From an uncultured delta proteobacterium (GTDB lineage Bacteria; Myxococcota_A; Bradymonadia; REDH01): a DNA stretch of 5,745 nucleotides. The translations under genes and the position numbers were made by a program. Every line of letters starts with the position of its first letter. The stretch's first letter is position 1. The DNA is taken from positions 1-5,745 of the forward strand of contig CAIQPA010000005.1 in assembly GCA_903873545.1 (NCBI GenBank), written 5' to 3'. The notes beneath the pieces are model-generated. The model made no database searches. It was given only the letters and a program-made list of their open reading frames with translations, and was not told the origin of the DNA. Positions 1-5,745 of the stretch are shown here, in pieces.

Positions 1-5
1 GTCAT
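1..5 (-). CDS. Start codon of a downstream gene cut by the left edge
   Basis: The minus strand reads ATGAC at the extreme left edge. The ATG (5-3) overlaps the TGA stop of the epimerase gene (4-2) as the classic ATGA 4-nt overlap. A GGAGG lies just upstream, inside the last codons of the epimerase. Together these say that another co-directional gene starts here, read by termination-reinitiation coupling. Only the start codon and two further bases are visible, so the product is unknown. It could be a chance ATG, but the strong Shine-Dalgarno at a usable distance makes a real start more likely. Confidence 0.5.
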
Positions 6-910
6 TTTTCCTCCAGTGCCCAGCGGGCTGCATCGCGGAAGGTGGGGTGGTCGAACGAAAAGCCGCTGGCCTGCAGACGAGCGGGGAGGGCGCGCTGGCC
101 TGCGAGCAGGAGCTCGTCGGCCATCTCACCCATCGCCAACCGGAGCGCGAAGGAGGGGGCGGGCAGCCGCGTGGGACGGTGCAGCAGCCCGCCGAGCTCG
201 GCGGTGAGGTCGGCGTTGGTGCAGGGTGCGGGGCCGGTGAGGTTCACGGTGCCTGTGAGCTGCTGCGCGGCAATCCAGCCGATGGCGCGACAGAGGTCGT
301 GGCGCGAGATCCAGCTGGTCCAGGCCTCGCCCGTGCCGAGGCGTCCGCCGAGTCCCGCGCGGAAGATGGGGAGCATGCGCGCGAGGAAGCCCCCGCTCGG
401 TCCCACCACAACGCCGATGCGGATGTGGGTCACGGGGAGCGCAGCAGCAGCGGCGGTGGCGCCCTCCCAGGCGCGGCAGACCTCCGCGAGGAAGCCACTG
501 CCCGAGGGGGCCGTCTCGTCGCACGCCTTCGCGCCAGCGTTGCCATAGAAGCCCACCGCGGACGCGGAGATGAGGTGGAGGTTGGGGTTGCCCGCCGCAG
601 CGGCCTCGCGGGCGATCAGCTCGGTCCCCTCAACGCGGCTGCGCAGGATGAGCTGCTTGCGCGCCGCGGTCCAGCGGGCGTCGGCGATGCCCTCACCGGC
701 CAGATGCACGATGACGTCGGCGCCCACGAGCGCGGCGCGGTCGAAGGCGCCGGTCGCCGGGTCCCACTGGTACTCCTGCGCATCGGCCGGGGCGCGCCGA
801 ACCAGCCGGCGCACGGTGTGGCCCTCCGCGGAGAGGTAGGCGGCCAGCGCCCGGCCGAGCCAGCCAGACGCGCCTGTGATGACGAAGGTTCGAGCCGTTA
901 TTGGATGCAT
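2..910 (-). CDS. TIGR01777-family NAD(P)-binding epimerase/oxidoreductase (YfcH/SDR39U1-like)
   Basis: This is a complete 302-residue protein of the extended short-chain dehydrogenase fold, of the usual length for the family. The nucleotide-binding loop TGASGWLG is at residues 12-19. The family signature VIVHLAGEGIADARW is at 66-80, followed by K85 and SRVEGT (91-96). The active-site strand SASAVGFYG is at 115-123. RIGVVVGPSGG is at 164-174, and GLGGRLGTGEAWTSWIS at 186-202. The last ~50 residues (PAPSFALRLAMGEMADELLL, then GQRALPARLQASGF) match the C-terminal DUF1731 segment typical of YfcH-like proteins. The classical SDR YxxxK is not intact: Y122 is followed by GNAGAK, which puts the lysine at +6. 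No signal peptide or membrane segment is visible, so it should be cytoplasmic. The substrate is unknown for the family; some relatives are loosely annotated as cell-division inhibitor (SulA-like). The ATG at 910 lies within the lipoprotein's 3' end, behind GGTAGG, and places the Rossmann strand correctly. The fold and family are secure; the reaction is not known. Confidence 0.96.
   Translation of the reverse strand: MHPITARTFVITGASGWLGRALAAYLSAEGHTVRRLVRRAPADAQEYQWDPATGAFDRAALVGADVIVHLAGEGIADARWTAARKQLILRSRVEGTELIAREAAAAGNPNLHLISASAVGFYGNAGAKACDETAPSGSGFLAEVCRAWEGATAAAAALPVTHIRIGVVVGPSGGFLARMLPIFRAGLGGRLGTGEAWTSWISRHDLCRAIGWIAAQQLTGTVNLTGPAPCTNADLTAELGGLLHRPTRLPAPSFALRLAMGEMADELLLAGQRALPARLQASGFSFDHPTFRDAARWALEEK
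10..14 (-). promoter_or_regulatory. Shine-Dalgarno for the left-edge gene
   Basis: GGAGG on the minus strand, followed by AAAA and then ATG. It is the strongest ribosome binding site in the window and sits inside the 3' end of the epimerase coding sequence. It is the main evidence for the truncated gene at the left edge. The 4-nt spacer is slightly short but workable. Confidence 0.55.
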
Positions 911-1605
911 AGAAACCTACCGGTCGCCGTCGCGACGACCATGTTGACCGAATCACTGCGGGCCGTGGCGCGCAGGGTGACGGGCTGTTCAGAAAGCGCG
1001 GGGAAGTTGATGCCGAAGTCTAGGTAGAGGAACTGGCCGAAGATGTCGGCTGTTCCGTCCGGGTTGACGGTCCACTCGGCGTTGAGCGGCGTCGCGGAGC
1101 CTGTGCCGACCTGGGTGCCGCCAATGTCGGCAAAGGTCTCTACCCGGATGGCCAAGGGGGGGATGTTGTGGAGGCGGATCGCCGCCCAGACATGGTAGCT
1201 TCCCTGCGGTCCGAAGATGCAGCTCACCAAGGTGTTCTCGTCGACGCTTTCGAAGCCGGTTTCACCGTGTCCGATCTCCATCCAAGGGCCGAGTGGCGCT
1301 GGCGTCGTCTCGGTGTCCGCGGCATCGCTCCCCTCCGCGTCAGCCGAGCCGTCAGGAGAGGTGGCCGCGTCGTCCTGCGCGTCGATGATTTCGCCGACAT
1401 CGCCCGTGCCATCGACGGTGCTGGCGTCCGATACTGCATCGTTCGGCAGATCGCTGGACGGGCTCGCATCGGACGCTCCGCCGGAGCCGCTGCCTTCCGC
1501 TGAGGTGTCGTCGCGCTCTTGTAGCGTTGCCGCATCGCAGGCCACGAGCGCAACGAAGATGGCGAAGATGCCGACGAACCTGCAGTGTGGTGCCAGCCCC
1601 CTCAT
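898..1605 (-). CDS. Predicted lipoprotein with acidic linker and C-terminal globular domain
   Basis: This 235-residue protein has a type II signal peptide: a basic n-region (R2, R9), a hydrophobic core FVGIFAIFVALVA (10-22), and lipobox LVA-C with lipidated Cys23. The mature protein should be membrane-anchored on the periplasmic or outer-membrane side. The +2 residue is Asp, which retains lipoproteins in the inner membrane of E. coli, but that rule cannot be assumed here. Residues 24-105 are low-complexity, rich in Asp, Ser, Ala and Gly, with about 21 acidic residues and a single basic one (R31), so probably a disordered tether. Residues 106-235 alternate polar and hydrophobic residues like a small beta-sandwich, including GPQGSYHVWAAIRL (132-145). 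Cys129 and Cys233 could pair as a disulfide. I recognise no catalytic motif and no named family. The ATG at 1605 follows the TPR gene's stop by 9 nt and has AGGG seven bases upstream. The linker style resembles lipoproteins common in Myxococcota. The lipoprotein call is strong; the function is unknown. Confidence 0.92.
   Translation of the reverse strand: MRGLAPHCRFVGIFAIFVALVACDAATLQERDDTSAEGSGSGGASDASPSSDLPNDAVSDASTVDGTGDVGEIIDAQDDAATSPDGSADAEGSDAADTETTPAPLGPWMEIGHGETGFESVDENTLVSCIFGPQGSYHVWAAIRLHNIPPLAIRVETFADIGGTQVGTGSATPLNAEWTVNPDGTADIFGQFLYLDFGINFPALSEQPVTLRATARSDSVNMVVATATGRFLCIQ
916..921 (-). promoter_or_regulatory. Ribosome binding site of the epimerase gene
   Basis: GGTAGG lies 5 nt before the ATG at 910, inside the last codons of the lipoprotein gene. 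It is an imperfect Shine-Dalgarno, but its spacing is good, and it supports the start that creates the 13-nt overlap. No other in-frame start near the Rossmann motif is better placed. Confidence 0.5.
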
Positions 1606-1612
1606 GGTGTCG

Positions 1613-1616
1613 CCCT
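1613..1616 (-). promoter_or_regulatory. Ribosome binding site of the lipoprotein gene
   Basis: AGGG lies 7 nt before the ATG at 1605. Its A and first G are part of the TAG stop codon of the upstream TPR gene, so terminating ribosomes are delivered onto the site. This favours translational coupling of the lipoprotein to the TPR protein. Confidence 0.5.
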
Positions 1617-4600
1617 ATCCCTTTGCGGAGCGAGGCGCCGCTTGGCGGAGTGCCGCCGCGAGCGAGGGAGATGCCTCACTGGCTAGCTCGAGTTGCTGGC
1701 CGAAGTCGGGGGCGCGGTCGAGCTGCTCCAAGCGGAGCATCAACTTCACAATCCGATCCGGCTCAACCGCCTGAGGCGTCTGCCGCAGGGCGTCGAAGAG
1801 GGAGCGGAGCTGTTCGGTCGCCCCTCGCGCATCGCGGCCGAGCGTGTAGGCGCGGAAGAGTTCGAATCGGGTCTCGGCGGAGCTGTCGTCGAGGATGAGC
1901 GCGCCGGTCAGCGCCAGCGTCACATCGCGGCCGAGGGTCCCTTCGTCGAGCAGCCAGCGCCCCTTGCGGAGCAGGAGGCTCCGCCGGATGGCGCTGTCGC
2001 GGGAGGTGCGGGTGGCGCGGAGAAGTTCGTCGATCTGCTCGATGGCAGCTGTCCGTTGCCCGGCCTCGACCATGCGGTCTAGCTCGGCGATGGTGTTCGC
2101 CGGACCACCCGTGGCGGTCGGAGCCGCTGCCGGCTTGCGCGCATCGGTAACACCTTCGGCGAGCTGCTCCAGACGGGCCGAGGTCCGAGCTGCTGCAGCG
2201 GCAGGGTTCCGTTCCGGCGCGGCAGGCATCGGCGGCGGCTGCACCGGCTTGGGCGTCGCCTTCAGTTTGGGCTTGAGCTTGCGCTCCGCGAGTTCGGCTT
2301 CGGCAATGAGCCGCTCGGCTTCTGCTGGGTCGAGGAGCTCTGCTGCCATTGCGCGGAGGGCGACCGAAAGCATGGCATGGTCGCCCGTGGCCCGACCGAC
2401 AGCGATGCGGGCCTGGGTGAGGGCGTTTTCGTATGCCCCGAACCGCTCGGCCTGCGCGAGCCATTCGATGCAGGCACTGTCCTTCATCCGGGCAGCGTAG
2501 CGAGCTGCCTGCGCGAGCGCGTCGGCAGCGAGTTCCCGCGAGATGTCGGCCGGCGGAACCTGCAACGTCTTCCAGACCGCGAGCGGGGTGGTTGCGCTCT
2601 GGCCGAGCTGCTGGGCGGCGCGCGCGGTGGCCTCGTCTCGGAGCTCAGCGAAGCGGCCCGCCTGTTCGCGTGCCTTGAGGAGCAGCCGTTCTGAGGCTCC
2701 GTCCGCGGTGGTGGAGGCGCGCATGTCGAGCAGGATGGAGATGGCCGCATCGGCATCACCCGTCTGCATGAGCAACTCTGCTGCCATCCGTGCATGGGGT
2801 GCCCGCTCGAGCGGCTCCGATTCTTCGATGGCAAGCGCCCGCCGCAGCGTCGCGATCGCATCTGCAAACTGGCCGCGGGCCGAGAGGATGCGAGCACGCA
2901 TCGCGTAGGCCGAGAGCATGGTCGGCGCGGCCTGCAGTGCGTCGGCGGTCCAGCCGAGGAGGCGCGGGTCATCGGGCCGAGCCTGGTAGAGCCAGTCGGC
3001 AGCCTGCGTGAGCTGCATGCCACGGTTCACATCCTGCTCGGCCGTGCGCGCCAGGAGCGCGAGTGCTTCGGCGCCGCGAGCAAGCGCGCCGCGCTGAGGT
3101 GCCTGTCGGCTCACGAGCATGAGAAGCGCCGGCGTAGTCTCGAGCGCACGCTCGTCGAGGTCGAGCGCGCGCATGACGGCGCTCCAGGCTGCGTCGTCGT
3201 CCTCGAGGACCTCGTCGTAGAGGCTGGCGATTTCGGTCCAGAGACGGGCCTTGCCGGAGTCGAAGGGCTCCTGCTGCTCGGCTGCGAGGAGGAGTTCAAT
3301 GGCCTTCTTTCCGTCGCCGGCCTCGCGGGCGAGCTGAGCCGCCTCGCGCGCGGAGGCAGGCGTCTGCTGTGGCGCAGTTGTCTGCCGAACGGCCTCGGAG
3401 GCACGCAGGTTCTGCGCCTGGTGGCGCATGGCGCGCGCCTCGTCTTCGTGACCCCGCGCGGCTTCGAGTTCGGCCTTCAGATCATACCAGGCGGCGCGCG
3501 TAAGCTCCCCTTCGCGCGGTTCGCCGAGCCCGACAAGCTCGTTGGTCGCAGCATGGAGCCCGAGCGCCTCATCGAGGCGGGATTCGGAGATGAGGATGCG
3601 GCTGAGGAGCCTGCACGCGTCGGCATTCCGAGGCTGCGCAAGCAGCGCTTTGCGAAGGTGGCTCTCTGCCGTACGCGGCTCATGGAGTGAACCCATCCAG
3701 AGTTCGGCTGCGCGAACCCTGTCTGCCGCCGACTGTTCCGGCTCGGCCGATTCGCAAAGCGTCGCGGCCCGTTCGAAGGCGCGGACAGCATCGAGTGGCC
3801 GGTCGAGTTTGGCGTCAACGTCACCACGCAAGCGCCAGGTCGCGGCAGAGGAGGGGGAGGTCTCGAGCACGCGGTCGAGCAGCACCCGCGCATGCGAGAG
3901 GTCGCCGAGCTCGTAGGCGAAGAGCTCGGCGAGCTCCACGGTCCGGCCGATGCGGGTCTCGCGGTCTGTGGTGGAGGCGATCTCCGACTCCAGCGAGATG
4001 CGGAGCGCGATGGTGTCGCCGGCGCGGCGGGCGAGCTCACGACGGAGCGCATGGATGCAGCGGAGGCCTGGCGCGATGGTGCGGGCGGCGTCGACATGCT
4101 GCGCCGAGAGAGCAAGGTCGGAGCGCGAGAGGCTGCGTGCGATGGCAAGATGGCAGCCAACCTCCAGCACGGAGTCTTGCTCCACCTGCGCGAGGTCGAG
4201 GAGTTTGGCTCGGAGCTGGGTCGCAGTGGTCCGGTCCCCATCTCGGTCGGCAAGCCGAAGCAGGGCACTGATGGCGACCAAGTCGCTCGGAAGCCGGGCA
4301 AGCCGTTCGCGTGCCCGCTGCCGCGCCTCCGCGGTGGCATCGGCGGTGTTCATGGCGCAGAGAAGGTCGAGGAGGCGGTCTTGCCAGTGCGTCTGCGGTC
4401 CCAGGCGGCGTATCTGGGTCTCGAAGAGCTGGCGTGCCTGCTCATAGTCTCCGCTGATGGCGGCCTCGTCTGCCTGCGCGCCGAGGGCCCAGGCCTCCTG
4501 CCAACGACCGGCGTCTTCGGTCAGTAGCGCATAGGCGTCGCGCTCGTCGTGAACCGCCGGCACGCGGCCATCGGACTGGGCGCCCCAGAGCACCTCGCGG

Positions 4601-5277
4601 CCGCGCAGATGGGCCGTGAAGCGCCGAAGCCCCTCTTCGCCCGGGAGCTTCCAACCACGCTGCGAGGCCACCTGCTCGGCGACCAGCCGGAGTGGCTCGA
4701 ACCAGAGCAGGTCCCGCTCCGACTGCGGACCGAAGGGCGCCCGGTCCTCCGAGGAGACCCAAGCCCGCCACAGATCGGCGAGCAGCACGGAGACGGGTGC
4801 TGCGGTGTTTCCAAGCGCGAAGGCGCGGAGCGGCGCGACCCGGATCCGGTGGCGGCCGTCGACATCTTCGAGCGCAAAACCGAGGCGGAGACAGAGCTCG
4901 ACAGGGCCGTCGGCCGGTTCGAGCCGGAGCAGCAGGTCGACATGCTGCTTGCCGAAACTCAGCCAGGCGTCGGTGCCGGGAGATACCTTCGCCAGCGCAG
5001 CGGTCAGGAAGTGGGATGCGTCCTGCTCAGAGGTGAGGGCGCGGACGATGTCGATGCGTGTCCGGGCAGAGGCGAGCGGGTTATCTCCGTCGCCCAGTGT
5101 GAAGGGGAACTTGAGCGCTGGGATCTCGAGCCGCAGCTGGTCGAGGTCGCAGAGCGGGTGGATGCGGCGACTCTTTGCAATGAGGTAGCCGCGGCCCCGC
5201 TCAATCTCCATGCTCAGCGGCAGCGCCTGCGCGCGGCTCGCCGAACCCTGGTTTTCGCGGAGTTGAACGGCGGCCAT
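1615..5277 (-). CDS. Large tetratricopeptide-repeat protein, function unknown
   Basis: This is a 1220-residue protein without signal peptide or membrane segment, so probably a cytoplasmic scaffold. Residues ~23-240 are not TPR: they contain RRIHPLCDLDQLRLEIPALK (38-57), mixed alpha/beta patterns and a Trp-rich stretch, and look like a separate N-terminal domain. From ~262 to ~860 a helical solenoid follows. Scoring the TPR consensus by eye (small residue at 20, hydrophobic at 24, Ala or Val at 27, Pro at 32) gives good repeats at 444-477 and 478-511 (exactly 34-residue register), 518-551, 552-585, 640-673, 678-711 and 788-821, with weaker ones at 262-295 and 826-859. Residues 997-1060 form a basic then Pro/Ala-rich linker (KPKLKATPKP, PPPMPAAP), and 1061-1210 another helical block with a TPR-like unit at 1134-1167. 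TPRs bind proteins, so partner scaffolding is the likely role; no enzyme motif is visible. The start at 5277 is 2 nt after the upstream stop, with only a weak GGTG before it. Met23 (5211) is an alternative, but it has no Shine-Dalgarno. TPR identity is secure; biological role is unknown. Confidence 0.93.
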   Translation of the reverse strand: MAAVQLRENQGSASRAQALPLSMEIERGRGYLIAKSRRIHPLCDLDQLRLEIPALKFPFTLGDGDNPLASARTRIDIVRALTSEQDASHFLTAALAKVSPGTDAWLSFGKQHVDLLLRLEPADGPVELCLRLGFALEDVDGRHRIRVAPLRAFALGNTAAPVSVLLADLWRAWVSSEDRAPFGPQSERDLLWFEPLRLVAEQVASQRGWKLPGEEGLRRFTAHLRGREVLWGAQSDGRVPAVHDERDAYALLTEDAGRWQEAWALGAQADEAAISGDYEQARQLFETQIRRLGPQTHWQDRLLDLLCAMNTADATAEARQRARERLARLPSDLVAISALLRLADRDGDRTTATQLRAKLLDLAQVEQDSVLEVGCHLAIARSLSRSDLALSAQHVDAARTIAPGLRCIHALRRELARRAGDTIALRISLESEIASTTDRETRIGRTVELAELFAYELGDLSHARVLLDRVLETSPSSAATWRLRGDVDAKLDRPLDAVRAFERAATLCESAEPEQSAADRVRAAELWMGSLHEPRTAESHLRKALLAQPRNADACRLLSRILISESRLDEALGLHAATNELVGLGEPREGELTRAAWYDLKAELEAARGHEDEARAMRHQAQNLRASEAVRQTTAPQQTPASAREAAQLAREAGDGKKAIELLLAAEQQEPFDSGKARLWTEIASLYDEVLEDDDAAWSAVMRALDLDERALETTPALLMLVSRQAPQRGALARGAEALALLARTAEQDVNRGMQLTQAADWLYQARPDDPRLLGWTADALQAAPTMLSAYAMRARILSARGQFADAIATLRRALAIEESEPLERAPHARMAAELLMQTGDADAAISILLDMRASTTADGASERLLLKAREQAGRFAELRDEATARAAQQLGQSATTPLAVWKTLQVPPADISRELAADALAQAARYAARMKDSACIEWLAQAERFGAYENALTQARIAVGRATGDHAMLSVALRAMAAELLDPAEAERLIAEAELAERKLKPKLKATPKPVQPPPMPAAPERNPAAAAARTSARLEQLAEGVTDARKPAAAPTATGGPANTIAELDRMVEAGQRTAAIEQIDELLRATRTSRDSAIRRSLLLRKGRWLLDEGTLGRDVTLALTGALILDDSSAETRFELFRAYTLGRDARGATEQLRSLFDALRQTPQAVEPDRIVKLMLRLEQLDRAPDFGQQLELASEASPSLAAALRQAAPRSAKG

Positions 5278-5279
5278 CG

Positions 5280-5745
5280 TTACACCAGTCGATGGAGCTT
5301 GAGCTGGTCTGTCATGTCGGCTCGCCGGAAGCCGAGCAACTCATCGAGGACGATGCCGCCGAGGTCGTATTCGCCCTCCGCAAGGTTGGCGATCTGGACC
5401 TGCGCGAGGCGGCGGTGGACGGTGGCGCAGGCGTCTCGGATCCGGCTCTCGGAAAAGGCGGACGGCAGCGCACCGGCGGGGATAAACTCGCCCAGCACAG
5501 CGTTGGTCGCATCGACCAGCCCCTCGTCGTTGACGGAGCAGCGCCGGTGAAGCTCCGACAGCACTCGGTTGGCTTCGGGGGCGACGGAGCCGCGTAGCCA
5601 GCGCAGTGTTTCGGCGATGAGCGGCTCCTGCCCGGTCCGACCCGTCGCGAGGGCGACAAAGTAACAGGCCATGATGAGCTGACGGAGGTGGTTCTCGGTT
5701 CCAACAAACAGGGTCATGCGCACAAGGTGCGCAGTGAGGTCGGCA
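5280..5745 (-). CDS. C-terminal part of an unrecognised helical protein, cut by the right edge
   Basis: The frame ending in TAA at 5280-5282 is open to the right edge, giving 154 visible codons. Internal GTG (5723) and ATG (5716) could serve as starts, but neither has a Shine-Dalgarno. The residues before them (ADLTAHL) continue the same helical pattern, so the true start is probably outside the window. The visible part is mostly predicted amphipathic helix, for example TENHLRQLIMACYFVALATG, EANRVLSELHRRC and ESRIRDACATVHRRLAQVQI. It ends with YDLGGIVLDELLGFRRADMT and a short basic tail. The LIMACYFVALATG stretch is too short and too interrupted for a confident membrane helix. I see no signal peptide, nucleotide-binding loop or metal site in this part, and I do not recognise the family. 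The stop is 2 nt before the TPR gene's ATG, so the two are almost certainly co-translated and may act together. Whether the missing N-terminus carries an enzymatic domain cannot be judged. Confidence 0.8.
   Translation of the reverse strand, partial: ADLTAHLVRMTLFVGTENHLRQLIMACYFVALATGRTGQEPLIAETLRWLRGSVAPEANRVLSELHRRCSVNDEGLVDATNAVLGEFIPAGALPSAFSESRIRDACATVHRRLAQVQIANLAEGEYDLGGIVLDELLGFRRADMTDQLKLHRLV

Larger units (their letters stand above)
1..5745 (-). other. Tightly packed co-directional gene cluster (probable operon)
   Basis: All five coding regions lie on the minus strand with junctions of +2, +9, -13 and -4 nt. Ribosome binding sites of the downstream genes sit inside or across the ends of the upstream ones. 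No intergenic stretch could hold a conventional promoter, and no GC-rich hairpin followed by a T-run is seen between genes. The real promoter should lie beyond the right edge and the terminator beyond the left. An internal promoter inside the long TPR gene cannot be excluded by reading alone. Confidence 0.7.

Noticed and set aside
47..1027. A 326-codon open frame on the plus strand, antisense to the epimerase and the lipoprotein end
   Set aside because: It spans the junction of two well-supported minus-strand genes, and its translation is low-complexity Gly/Ala/Arg/Glu without any domain pattern. Long antisense frames are expected in GC-rich coding DNA.
1291..1536. The low-complexity acidic stretch of the lipoprotein as a DNA tandem repeat
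   Set aside because: The protein is repetitive in composition, but the DNA shows no fixed-length repeat unit.
2794..3690. A 298-codon open frame on the plus strand inside the TPR gene
   Set aside because: It is fully antisense to convincing TPR repeats and shows no independent domain.
1615..5211. Starting the TPR protein at Met23 instead of Met1
   Set aside because: Met23 begins a segment that looks more ordered, but no ribosome binding site precedes it. The ATG at 5277 fits coupling to the upstream stop. Kept only as an alternative.
4549..5550. A 333-codon open frame on the plus strand
   Set aside because: It lies antisense to the TPR protein and the right-edge gene and crosses their junction. 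Its translation is Arg/Glu/Gly-rich with no recognisable motif, so it is a shadow of the minus-strand codons.
5280..5723. Treating the right-edge gene as a complete 147-residue protein from GTG
   Set aside because: The GTG has no Shine-Dalgarno and the frame stays open to the window edge with similar residue composition, so a truncated longer gene is more likely.
1..5745. A defence, CRISPR, mobile or biosynthetic system
   Set aside because: No nuclease, transposase, helicase, synthase or array-like repeats can be seen. The TPR-lipoprotein-epimerase set cannot be called a described or new system from this sequence alone.

Overview
The window is GC-rich bacterial DNA with every supported gene on the minus strand, packed almost end to end. 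The best guess at origin is a Myxococcota-like (delta-proteobacterial) genome. The evidence is a lipoprotein with a long Asp/Ser/Ala linker, a very large soluble TPR protein, and high GC with strong codon-phase bias. This is an inference from style; no marker gene proves it.

In transcription order (right to left): (1) the C-terminal 154 codons of an unrecognised helical protein that runs in from the right edge (5280-5745); (2) a 1220-residue cytoplasmic protein with a non-TPR N-terminal region, a long TPR solenoid, a basic/Pro/Ala linker and a C-terminal TPR-like block (1615-5277); (3) a 235-residue lipoprotein with a clear lipobox, an acidic disordered linker and a C-terminal globular, probably beta-rich, domain (898-1605); (4) a 302-residue NAD(P)-binding SDR-type epimerase of the TIGR01777/YfcH family (2-910); (5) only the start codon of a further gene at the left edge, overlapping the epimerase stop as ATGA behind a strong Shine-Dalgarno.

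Junctions are a 2-nt gap, a 9-nt gap, a 13-nt overlap and a 4-nt overlap. No room is left for conventional promoters or terminators between genes, so the set is probably one transcript with translational coupling. Apart from the epimerase fold, no biochemical function can be assigned. A shared role for the TPR protein, the lipoprotein and the right-edge protein is possible, but it rests only on gene order. I see no RNA genes, mobile elements, CRISPR arrays or DNA repeats, no non-coding stretch over 300 bases, and nothing here that demonstrates a new defence or biosynthetic system.
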